A stretch of 64,000 nucleotides of DNA, taken from assembly GCF_025860405.1 (NCBI RefSeq), contig NZ_CP063785.1, positions 186,001 through 250,000 on the forward strand. The letters run 5' to 3'. The DNA comes from Tolypothrix sp. PCC 7712 (GTDB lineage: Bacteria; Cyanobacteriota; Cyanobacteriia; Cyanobacteriales; Nostocaceae). Both the position numbers and the translations under genes were made by a program. The notes below the pieces were generated by a model. The model was not told the origin of the DNA and did no database searches. It was given only the letters and a program-made list of their open reading frames with translations. The first letter of the stretch is position 1. Each line of letters opens with the position of its first letter. Of the stretch, positions 17,014-25,220 are shown piece by piece.

Positions 17014-20000
17014 TTATGCGTGAAAATTCAAGATGATGCCATCTTTTGCACGCATATAAAGTACTGGTGTAGCAAAGTCGCGTTGATTTAATCCGATTTC
17101 TTGAGAGATGGCGTTGCGGGTTGTTTGGATAGCAGCGTCTACGGGATAGCCGAGAGCCAGGGTGCGGTAAAATTCATCAGCAAAAATCTTGGCGGTGGTG
17201 TCAAAGATAGAATATTGCATCGCAACTACCGCAGGTATTCCCCGTTGTACAAGATTGGGTGCGATTCCGGCAAAGATTTGCTGTTCTGACACCTCTGCGC
17301 CTTTACAGGAATTGAGTACAGCTAACCCCAAGCTACGGTAGCCTAAGAAGAAGTTGGAGAAACTCTCTTCATCCATCAATTTAGCTTGCTTATTGTCATC
17401 TTCTAGGGCAATGTAGCCTTTGTTGTCTTTAAAAACACCATGCCCGATGAAGTGGAATATATTGTAGGGTTTTTCGCGCAGCTTTTGATTAATGTTGCGG
17501 GTGGTAGCTTCTTTGATAATATCTAATTCTATTTGACCTGCTTTGATGTGTGTTTCCAGCGCTGAGTTAATCAGCGTTGCTTCGCCAGTTGCGTCTAATG
17601 GAGCTAAGTCGGTAGGAGATGAAATGACGAGTAGCACTTTTAGGGGTAACTTAGCGGTTATGATATCGCGTTTTTGCAGGGGAACATCAATGTAGCGAGA
17701 AAGCACTGTTTGGATGTTGTTTCCTAAAAAGATATTGGTTTCTGCGTCATAAAGAAATTCCCAGGGGAGTGCGGCTAATTGCGGAGATTGAAATATTAAG
17801 CGCAAACGAACGCTTTCTTGATTTGCTTGTGCCCCTGCCATTGTGGCATGGAAGCGAGCGTTAATTTGGTTGGGAAACAGCGCTTGGTAAAGTTGGTTGC
17901 CTAATCTTTTGAGTAATTTATCATTTGTTTTGTTTAACTCAATCAGTTCTAAGGCTAGTTCAATTTCGTTCATGTCTAAGCGGAATTCACTCAAAGCCTC
18001 ACCTTCTTTTGTTGAAGAGGCGCGAATTTGGTTATTTTTATCAACTAATATTTGAAAATCTTGGTATTTCATCGGCTTTGATTCTGTTTGAGTTGCGGTT
18101 TCGATTGAGGGGGAATGAAAAATTTCATGGTTATAAAATTTGTAACGCTCTTGAATCTTTGAAATTACATACTTTGCATCGTCTACCCCAGTTAATCGTA
18201 ACTTCCACATTTCAGGAAGTATTTCAGAGCTACAGTTTTCTCCTAATGCTTGTGTGGCAGGAATACTCACCCAAAAATCTTGATCGTGCAAAGCCTGAAT
18301 CAATGCTGTTAACGCTTGGCTATCTTTGATTTCTCCTAATGCTTGTGCGGCACTGCTACGCATCTGATAATCTTGATCGTGCAAAGCCTGAATCAATGGT
18401 GCTACCGCCTGGCTATCTTTAATTTTTCCTAATGCTTGCGCGGCAATTCTACGCACAGAAGAATTTTGGTCGTGCAAAGCCTGAATCAATGGTGCTACCG
18501 CCTGGCTATCTTTGATTTCTCCTAATGCTTGTGCGGCAATCCTACGCACATCAGAATTTTGGTCGTGCAAAGCTTGAATCAATGGTGCTACCGCCTGGCT
18601 ATCTTTGATTTCTCCTAATGCTTGTGCGGCAATCCTACGCACATCAGAATTTTGGTCGTGCAAAGCCTGAATCAATGGTGCTACCGCCTGGCTATCTTTG
18701 ATTTCTCCTAATGCTTGTGCAGCAATCCTACGCACATCAGAATCTTGATCGTGTAAAGCTTGAATCAATGGTGCTACCGCCTGGCTATCTTTGATTTCTC
18801 CTAATGCTTGTGCAGCAATCCTACGCACCCAAGAATCTTGATCATTCCAAGCCTGAATCAATGGTGCTACCGCCTGGCTATCTTTGATTTCTTTTAATGC
18901 TTGTGCGGCACTGCTACGTACATCAAAATCTCGATCGTGTAAAGCCTGAATTAATGGTGCTACCGCCTGGCTATCTTTGATTTCTCCTAATGCTTGTGCA
19001 GCAATCCTACGCACAGAAGAATCTCGATCTTGCAAAGCTTGAATCAACAGTGCTACTGCCTGGCTATCTTTGATTTTCCCTAATGCTTGTGCGGCAATGC
19101 TACGCACCCAAGAATCTTGATGATTCAAAGCCTGGATCAATGGTGCTACCGCCTGGCTATCTTTGATTTCTCCTAATGCTTGTGCGGCAATGCTACGCAC
19201 CCAAGAATCTTGATGATTCAAAGCCTGAATCAATGGTGCTACCGCCTGGCTATCTTTGATTTCTTTTAATGCTTGTGCGGCAATGCTACGCACCCAAGAA
19301 TCTTGATCGTGCAAAGCTTGAATTAATGCTACTACCGCCTGGCTATTTTTGATTTCTCTCAGGGCTTCTGCCACACGACTACGCACATCAGAGTCTTGAT
19401 CATGCAAAGCTTGAATCAATGCTGCTACCACCTGGCTATCTTTGATTTTTGCTAATGCTTCTGCCACACGACTACGCACCCAAGAATCTCGATCTTGCAA
19501 AGCTTGAATCAATGGTGCTACCGCTTGTCTATCTTTGATTTTTCCTAATGCTTCTGCCGCACGACTACGCACCCAAGAATCTCGATCTTGCAAAGCTTGA
19601 ATCAATGGTGCTACCGCTTGACTATCTTTGATTTCTCCTAATGCCCATGCGGCAGTTATACGCACATTAGCATCTTGATTTTGTAGTCCATTAGTTACAA
19701 ATGCAAATCCGTGCCCAGAGCGCGTGCTGCCTAAAAACTCCATTTTGATCGCTTCAGAAACTTCTAACTCTAGAATTAAATCAACAGTTTTCTTCTGAAA
19801 CTCTGGCTTTACCTCTCCTGCTAACCTTGCTCCTAACTCTAAATCCACCTCTAGAGCTAACTTCACCACGCCTACTGCTTGCGCTTCTTTCTCCACTAAA
19901 GCCAACATTAGCGCTAAAGGTTCTGTCCACTTTAAATAATTTAGATAATCCCGCTTCAACTTTTCATTACTAATATGGGGAAGCTTCTGAAGTAGGCATT

Positions 20001-21117
20001 CCGCAGCGTAGTATTCCTGAAGCAGCTGGTGGCGAAACTCTATTTTTTCATTGCTACTAATTTGAATTAAATGATGCTTGAGTAAATCTTTCAGCAATTC
20101 TTTGGCGCGAGTAGGCGGATAATCAACTTTCCCTTCCAGAAACTTTGTCAAAATTTCTTCCGCCTCAAGCCTATCAATGATGACTCGCAATTCTGTTGGC
20201 GTTTCTCCTTGCATCATGGTGAAAGCCAATGCTTCCAATGACTGCTTCCACCAGCCGCGCAACTCCTCAACTAATCCAACATCATCTTTAATTTTGCCGA
20301 CATAAAATTGCGTAAACTGTCGAAACACCAAACCTAAATTCGGCGGTATATTGTTTGTTTGTTGAAATAACTCACACAGCATCCACAGCAGCAAGGGCGT
20401 TTCCCCAAAGGAACGCAATCTTTCACCTAAACGCTGTAGCATTTCCTCACCTGTTTCCGGCAAATAGGCGCGGATAAACTGCTGCATCTGTTCTTCGGTT
20501 AGGGGTTGCATTTCCAGCTTTTGCTCAATTCCCAAATCGCCACCTACGCCCAAATCTCGCGTAGTAAAAATCATGGGGGTTTTGGGGTGATTTTCCCGAA
20601 AAGTTTTTAAATCTCGCCTTGCTTCTTTATTGGGTAACTCGTTTACCCCATCCACAAGCAGCAAAAATTGCCGGTTACGCAACAAGGTTTTGATTTCTAC
20701 ATCTAGATATAATCCATGTCGGTGCAAAAAATTTTGGATCAAATCCATCACTGAAGTTGTGTATTGTCGCAACTCCAACAGCACGGGTATGCACCCCGAA
20801 TCGCCTAAATATTTTGCTTTCTCTGCTTCTTCCAACAATAGCCGCGCTAACGCCGTTGATTTGCCTGAACCTGGTTTACCTACAAGTAATACATGATTCT
20901 CTGCATATTTACGTAACCCTTCCTGCACTGGTAAGCGTTCTGTTTTCTCCTGGGTGTCATCTCGTTTGTCTTGCTTTGGCGACACTGTTGCTACCATCAA
21001 GCCCTCAAACGGTGAGTTTTGTCTACGCCCTTCTACATCTGTAATGGTGTACTTTTCCCACCAACATTGGTAAGTGTGGCAGACAGATTGTAGGTATTGT
21101 TGAAAATCAGCGTTCAT
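17014..21117 (-). CDS. NACHT NTPase - HEAT repeat - CHAT protease fusion
   Basis: The 1367-residue protein has a NACHT domain with Walker A GKPGSGKST (80-88) and Walker B LLLVDGVNELP (D156). A helical region follows, then 16 HEAT-like repeats of 31 residues (about 475-965). The C-terminal CHAT caspase-like domain has H1226 (FHFIGHG) and C1271 (LNSCKG). No signal peptide is present, so it is cytoplasmic. The layout suggests a self-contained signal module: ligand binding by the repeats, NTP-driven assembly, then proteolysis. Similar STAND/CHAT proteins act in bacterial immunity and programmed death (family knowledge); this protein's target is unknown. It sits just beside the PARIS-like pair. 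Confidence 0.92.
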   Translation of the reverse strand: MNADFQQYLQSVCHTYQCWWEKYTITDVEGRRQNSPFEGLMVATVSPKQDKRDDTQEKTERLPVQEGLRKYAENHVLLVGKPGSGKSTALARLLLEEAEKAKYLGDSGCIPVLLELRQYTTSVMDLIQNFLHRHGLYLDVEIKTLLRNRQFLLLVDGVNELPNKEARRDLKTFRENHPKTPMIFTTRDLGVGGDLGIEQKLEMQPLTEEQMQQFIRAYLPETGEEMLQRLGERLRSFGETPLLLWMLCELFQQTNNIPPNLGLVFRQFTQFYVGKIKDDVGLVEELRGWWKQSLEALAFTMMQGETPTELRVIIDRLEAEEILTKFLEGKVDYPPTRAKELLKDLLKHHLIQISSNEKIEFRHQLLQEYYAAECLLQKLPHISNEKLKRDYLNYLKWTEPLALMLALVEKEAQAVGVVKLALEVDLELGARLAGEVKPEFQKKTVDLILELEVSEAIKMEFLGSTRSGHGFAFVTNGLQNQDANVRITAAWALGEIKDSQAVAPLIQALQDRDSWVRSRAAEALGKIKDRQAVAPLIQALQDRDSWVRSRVAEALAKIKDSQVVAALIQALHDQDSDVRSRVAEALREIKNSQAVVALIQALHDQDSWVRSIAAQALKEIKDSQAVAPLIQALNHQDSWVRSIAAQALGEIKDSQAVAPLIQALNHQDSWVRSIAAQALGKIKDSQAVALLIQALQDRDSSVRRIAAQALGEIKDSQAVAPLIQALHDRDFDVRSSAAQALKEIKDSQAVAPLIQAWNDQDSWVRRIAAQALGEIKDSQAVAPLIQALHDQDSDVRRIAAQALGEIKDSQAVAPLIQALHDQNSDVRRIAAQALGEIKDSQAVAPLIQALHDQNSDVRRIAAQALGEIKDSQAVAPLIQALHDQNSSVRRIAAQALGKIKDSQAVAPLIQALHDQDYQMRSSAAQALGEIKDSQALTALIQALHDQDFWVSIPATQALGENCSSEILPEMWKLRLTGVDDAKYVISKIQERYKFYNHEIFHSPSIETATQTESKPMKYQDFQILVDKNNQIRASSTKEGEALSEFRLDMNEIELALELIELNKTNDKLLKRLGNQLYQALFPNQINARFHATMAGAQANQESVRLRLIFQSPQLAALPWEFLYDAETNIFLGNNIQTVLSRYIDVPLQKRDIITAKLPLKVLLVISSPTDLAPLDATGEATLINSALETHIKAGQIELDIIKEATTRNINQKLREKPYNIFHFIGHGVFKDNKGYIALEDDNKQAKLMDEESFSNFFLGYRSLGLAVLNSCKGAEVSEQQIFAGIAPNLVQRGIPAVVAMQYSIFDTTAKIFADEFYRTLALGYPVDAAIQTTRNAISQEIGLNQRDFATPVLYMRAKDGIILNFHA
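18236..19690 (-). repeat. Tandem 93-bp repeats coding for the HEAT array
   Basis: About 16 units of 93 bp encode a 31-residue pattern of QAVAPLIQAL...VRRIAAQALGEIKDS type. Units at 18511-18603 and 18604-18696 differ at a single base, so amplification or gene conversion is recent. Confidence 0.93.
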
Positions 21118-21231
21118 GCAGGAAGTTGACCGAGCAAGGGCTAAAATTGTTGCTTAGGCTGTATGAATAATTAGTATAAGGTCAAATTTTAGTCTGTCCG
21201 AAAGCAGCGTAAGGGCATGGCAATGGCAGTT

Positions 21232-21413
21232 GGTGTCAACTTAACGCGAAACCCGCCTTGTTGCAAGGTTTTTGCCCTCACCCCCAACCCCTCTCCCGGT
21301 GGGAGAGGGGAGCAAGAGATTTAATTCCCCTTCTCCTGGGGGAGAAGGGGTTAGGGGATGAGGGCGCGAGGTATTTGTATAACGCCTGCCCTATATAGCT
21401 TTTAGCTTAATGT
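21232..21413 (-). mobile_element. MITE-like element R1, copy 4
   Basis: It begins GGTGTCAACTTAACGCG and contains both hairpins. The far end is slightly altered (TTTAGCTTAATGTCA). It sits about 115 bp upstream of the NACHT-CHAT start. Confidence 0.78.
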
Positions 21414-21466
21414 CATAATTAACGCGAAACGGTATTACACCAAAGCTAATGCAGTCTAAAAAATGA

Positions 21467-21515
21467 GCGATCGCACTTTATACCGCCTGTTGCACAATGT
21501 CATTATGAGCGATCG
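21467..21515 (+). repeat. Dispersed repeat R7, copy 2
   Basis: It is almost identical to 16556-16605, differing by TGTTGCAC versus TGTTACAC and in the last bases. Confidence 0.75.
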
Positions 21516-21576
21516 CATCACTTCATGCATTACACAATTAGATCCCCCAAACTTTGACAGCGATAATTAATACATC

Positions 21577-21723
21577 GGTCAGTAATGCGATTACGTCGCT
21601 CAGTAATGTGATTACGTCGGTCGGTAATGCGATTACGTCGCTTAGTAATGTGATTACGTCGGTCGGGAATGCGATTACGTTGGTCAGTAATGTGATTACG
21701 TCGGTCAGTAATGCCATTACATG
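21577..21723. repeat. 21-bp tandem repeat, seven units
   Basis: Units of GGTCAGTAATGYGATTACGTC type are contiguous, with no spacer, so this is a minisatellite and not CRISPR. First-position G-G/G-C and internal C/T changes alternate between neighbouring units, suggesting an older 42-bp duplication. Confidence 0.92.
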
Positions 21724-21840
21724 AACTTGCAATCATGATCTCGCTGTTTCTTCGCTGATTTTATGAACAAATTTTATCTTATTGTTAAGTTTTTTAGAGA
21801 AATGGGCAGATTAAATATATAGTTCATCAGGTATGTATCT

Positions 21841-22212
21841 ATGCCTCTTCCAGACACTACAAATCGGTTACGTCCTCAACAAATTAGTCAAGATGTTACC
21901 TCTTGGCACGGATTGCAAACAGTTAGCACCTACGATACAACTCGTACTGATGCAACTACTGCAAATATCCAGAAAGCTTATAAAGCTATGCTGGCGCAGC
22001 AACAAACAGAAACCGAGAATTTAACTATCTATCGGGCTGCGGCTGATGCTGCAAGATTGGCGGAATGGGAATTTCACAATGCCATCTTAGCAATGAAAGA
22101 AGTTATACGTGGACAATATGGCTCGGATAGCGATCAAGCACAAGCAGTGGGATTGAAGAAAAAATCAGACCGCAAGCGTCCCAGCCGCAAAAAGCCAGTT
22201 GCTACTAGTTAA
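21841..22212 (+). CDS. Conserved-looking hypothetical protein, 123 aa
   Basis: The protein is soluble and mostly helical from about residue 40. It has a Thr-rich N-terminal part (HGLQTVSTYDTTRTDATTAN), then a long amphipathic helix region (YRAAADAARLAEWEFHNAIL). The tail is strongly basic (KKKSDRKRPSRKKP), as in nucleic-acid or membrane-surface binding tails. I do not recognise a family. The start ATG is in an AT-rich context without a clear ribosome site. It is a single gene between repeats. Confidence 0.6.
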   Translation: MPLPDTTNRLRPQQISQDVTSWHGLQTVSTYDTTRTDATTANIQKAYKAMLAQQQTETENLTIYRAAADAARLAEWEFHNAILAMKEVIRGQYGSDSDQAQAVGLKKKSDRKRPSRKKPVATS

Positions 22213-22260
22213 TTAATGAGAGCGATCGCATTTTGAGCAAGGATGCGATCGCCCTTATAC

Positions 22261-22418
22261 ATATCAATTGCAAAGGGTGGGGAAAGGGGAAAGGTTAAAG
22301 ATACCAAACCTTTCTCCATTTCACCCTTCCCCCTTCTCCATATCAATTGCCAAGGGTGGGGAAAGGAGAAAGGTAAAAGGGGAAAGAGAAAATAAGTAAC
22401 CACGCAAAATTAATTACA
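22261..22418. repeat. Two tandem copies of a ~79-bp segment
   Basis: ATATCAATTGCAAAGGGTGG (22261) and ATATCAATTGCCAAGGGTGG (22340) start successive units. Both continue with GGAAAGG purine-rich sequence. Confidence 0.7.
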
Positions 22419-22554
22419 GTCATTGCGAGCGCAGCGTAAAGCTTTCGGCATAGCTTCGCTTAACGCGTAGCGTCTCGAAGAGAAGCAATCTCAACCCTTG
22501 CGATTGCTTCATTCCGCTCCGCTCCATTCGCAATGACATTGTGTAATTAATTTT
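22407..22554. repeat. Palindromic repeat R8 with long inverted ends
   Basis: AAAATTAATTACA and GTCATTGCGA at the left are mirrored at the right by CGCAATGACATTGTGTAATT. The interior contains GAAGCAATCTC and GCGATTGCTTC blocks, as in the other R8 copies. Confidence 0.75.
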
Positions 22555-22618
22555 GTTTAACTACTTACCAAACCTTTCCCCCTTCCCCCTTCCCCCTTCA
22601 CCCACTTCCGGAGCAAGT

Positions 22619-24742
22619 CTAATCAATCCAAGCTTGCAGGTAATCGCGCAGAGATTTGTCCTGAACTTTTGCGACTACTTGTTGAGCTTGATCTGGTAGT
22701 TCTAAGGCAACATACTGCTTCACTAAGCGCGTGTATTGGCTACGGCGATCGTTATAATCAGGTTCTGGTGAATTCTCGTAACGATTAATTGTGCGGCTTT
22801 CTGGATCAGCGATTTGTTGCGCTACTACAAAGGCGCGATTGAGGTATGCAAGAGCATCTTGACGACGTTGCTGTAAAGCATAAATTCTGGCTAGTTCTAG
22901 TAGTGTTGTAGCTTGTCTATCTGGTAGCGATTCTGCTTCCACCACTGGCAATGCAATCTCAATGTTGTTGTTAACATTGATTTCATAGTAGATCGTATTG
23001 TAGACATATTCTAATAGCTGAGAAGTTGAATGAGCTTGAGCGATTTTGAAAGCAGCTAGATATTGTTTTTGGCTCATCAAATACTCTACAGTTTGAGCAA
23101 ATAGACGAGAGCGATTTTCATCATCTTGTACTTGCTGGAGAATTTTGATTGCTTGTTGCAAGAAAGATTGTGTCTGTTCTGTTTCTCCTATACGCAAATA
23201 AGCTTGTGCGATCGCAGCTAGTGATAAGGCTTGATGCTCAATCACTGTGAGGGTTTGTGCTTGTGCAATTGCAGGTTGAATTAAGCTGGTGAATTCTGGG
23301 ATTGTCGGTGCTTTCGCTGCGAGTTCTGCTTGGGTTAATATCTGATATGGTTTGATTAGGGTATTTTTAACTTGTTTAGCTACTGCAATTGCTTGACTCC
23401 ATTGTTGATTATCGGCATAGGCGAGCGCAATTTCTTTCAACATCAGATTGCGTTCTTCTGTCCACAAATCACGATTGGCTTGTTTAGCTACTTCCAGCGC
23501 TTGAGCGAGATTTTGCGATCGCAGAAGTCCTTGAATTAGTTGTTGATACAAACCAGATTGATAGACAAAGTTGCTGGGGTTCTTCAGCTTCTTGAATAGC
23601 GCGATCGCTAAATTATATTCTTGTGCATTGATAGCAGCATTTAATAGTATGCCTTCCCCATCATTTAAACGCTGAATTTGTGCTAAAACCTGTTTTAACT
23701 GCTGGGGTTGTTTGGCTTTGGCGTAAACAATAGCAAGTGCAGCTAATACTGAAGCCTTTAGCCCATCATGAGTTAGTCGTTGAATTGCATTCAGCAGAAT
23801 GGTTAGCTGACCTGATGTGTTGTAAATTTGAATCAGGGTTGCTTGATGGCTTTCAGCAGCCTCTTGTTTGGCTACCTGCTTCAGTGCTTTAGCAAACAGG
23901 CGATTACCCAGCCGGGGTTGATTATGAGTTGCCCAATAAACTGCTATTTCTCCTAAGCAAAAAGCTTGAAATTCTAATGTTTGAATTTTAGGGATGACAG
24001 CCTGGGCTAAATGCAAATCTTTTCGTTTAATTGCATCGCGTACCACTTCTATAATAATTGACTCAGGAGAATAGTCCTTGGCAACTTTTTCGGCTAATGC
24101 TATGGCGCGTTTTGGTTCACCCATTTGAAGATATAGCATGGCAATTGAACTCAGGGAATTACTGCGGCTAAAGGGTTCTTCAGCCGAAATTTGTTCCACA
24201 GAGGTTAAAGCTTGAGTGAGTAATTCTTGGGCTTCGGCTTTTTGTTGGGATGCTAGCCAAATTGATACTAATTGAATTAATTGTTCGGTGCGAGTTGTGG
24301 GATCGGGAATTTGTAGCGCTGCTGTAGTGGCTTTTTGCATGGCGATCGCTACTAGCTCACTGCGTCCCAAATTTTGATAAACTTTTGCCAGTTGCTTTAA
24401 ATCTTGAACAATTACTCTAGGATCTTCATGAAAATTCAGTACAGATTGCTGAACTTTTTCTAGCCACTCAATCCACTTATCCTGCTCTTGGGGCGTTAAT
24501 TTACCTAAAGGTTGAAGTATATAAACAATATCTGCATAACCCAAGAGATAAGAAAGCCAATATGAGCGTTGTTCGCTGTTGCTGAGGAGTGTAATATGAT
24601 TAAGAATTTGATGATATTTTTTCAGTGCTTGGTCATAAATCTGGGTACGCACTAAATAACTGGCTTGCAGGATAGCTTCATTAATTTTCTCAGTAAGAAC
24701 TCTTTGGTAAACTTCTGGGGAAATTTGAATATTAGATGTCAT
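22619..24742 (-). CDS. TPR-like helical repeat protein, paralogue A
   Basis: This protein of about 707 residues is built almost wholly of helix-turn-helix repeats with TPR-like spacing (for example AIALAEKVAKDYSP, AQAYLRIGETEQTQSFLQQA). It ends with an SLRDYLQAWID motif. It has no signal peptide or catalytic motif. I place the start at the ATG at 24742 because GGAG lies about 8 bases upstream and the adjacent paralogue aligns from MTS; a TTG seven codons earlier is also open. The neighbour at 25221-27425 is clearly homologous along the whole length, so this is a tandem duplication. A scaffold or partner-binding role is inferred. Confidence 0.8.
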   Translation of the reverse strand: MTSNIQISPEVYQRVLTEKINEAILQASYLVRTQIYDQALKKYHQILNHITLLSNSEQRSYWLSYLLGYADIVYILQPLGKLTPQEQDKWIEWLEKVQQSVLNFHEDPRVIVQDLKQLAKVYQNLGRSELVAIAMQKATTAALQIPDPTTRTEQLIQLVSIWLASQQKAEAQELLTQALTSVEQISAEEPFSRSNSLSSIAMLYLQMGEPKRAIALAEKVAKDYSPESIIIEVVRDAIKRKDLHLAQAVIPKIQTLEFQAFCLGEIAVYWATHNQPRLGNRLFAKALKQVAKQEAAESHQATLIQIYNTSGQLTILLNAIQRLTHDGLKASVLAALAIVYAKAKQPQQLKQVLAQIQRLNDGEGILLNAAINAQEYNLAIALFKKLKNPSNFVYQSGLYQQLIQGLLRSQNLAQALEVAKQANRDLWTEERNLMLKEIALAYADNQQWSQAIAVAKQVKNTLIKPYQILTQAELAAKAPTIPEFTSLIQPAIAQAQTLTVIEHQALSLAAIAQAYLRIGETEQTQSFLQQAIKILQQVQDDENRSRLFAQTVEYLMSQKQYLAAFKIAQAHSTSQLLEYVYNTIYYEINVNNNIEIALPVVEAESLPDRQATTLLELARIYALQQRRQDALAYLNRAFVVAQQIADPESRTINRYENSPEPDYNDRRSQYTRLVKQYVALELPDQAQQVVAKVQDKSLRDYLQAWID

Positions 24743-24969
24743 ATTGCTTTGCTCCAAATTCAAAATTAATCCTGATATAGGAATCAGATTTGATTATTGA
24801 AAAAAATTCAGTAAACCTTAAATTGTAGGATGCGTTAGCAGAGAGTACGGCATCGACAAAGATGGTGCGTTACGGCTAAATTTCATTGTCTCTAAGCCCG
24901 AAATCCTTGCACAGCCGTAACACAATGCCACTTGCTACAACGCGGGGAACCCGCGCAACGCAGTGCATT

Positions 24970-25155
24970 GGTGTCAACTTAAGCTAAAAGCTATATAGGG
25001 TGGGCGTTGTACAAATACCTCGCGCCCTCATCCCCTAACCCCTTCTCCCGCAGGAGAAGGGGAACTAAATCTCTGGCTCCCTTCTCCCTGTGGGAGAGGG
25101 GCTGGGGGTGAGGGCGAAACCTTGCACAAGAGCGGGTTTCACGTTAAGTTGACAC
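24970..25155 (+). mobile_element. MITE-like element R1, copy 5
   Basis: Both ends are well kept: GGTGTCAACTTAAGC and ACGTTAAGTTGACAC. It lies between the two TPR-like paralogues, in the space opened after their duplication. Confidence 0.82.
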
Positions 25156-25220
25156 AGGTGAACGCAGTGGCTCCCCTACTTAATATTTACTCAATGGGAT
25201 TGTTACTCAGCACTCAGCAC

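Noticed and set aside
18236..19690. Possible non-coding satellite array
   Set aside because: The 93-bp units are in frame within the NACHT-CHAT gene and encode a regular HEAT pattern with conserved hydrophobic positions.
21577..21723. Possible CRISPR array
   Set aside because: The 21-bp units are directly contiguous without spacers and no cas gene is present.
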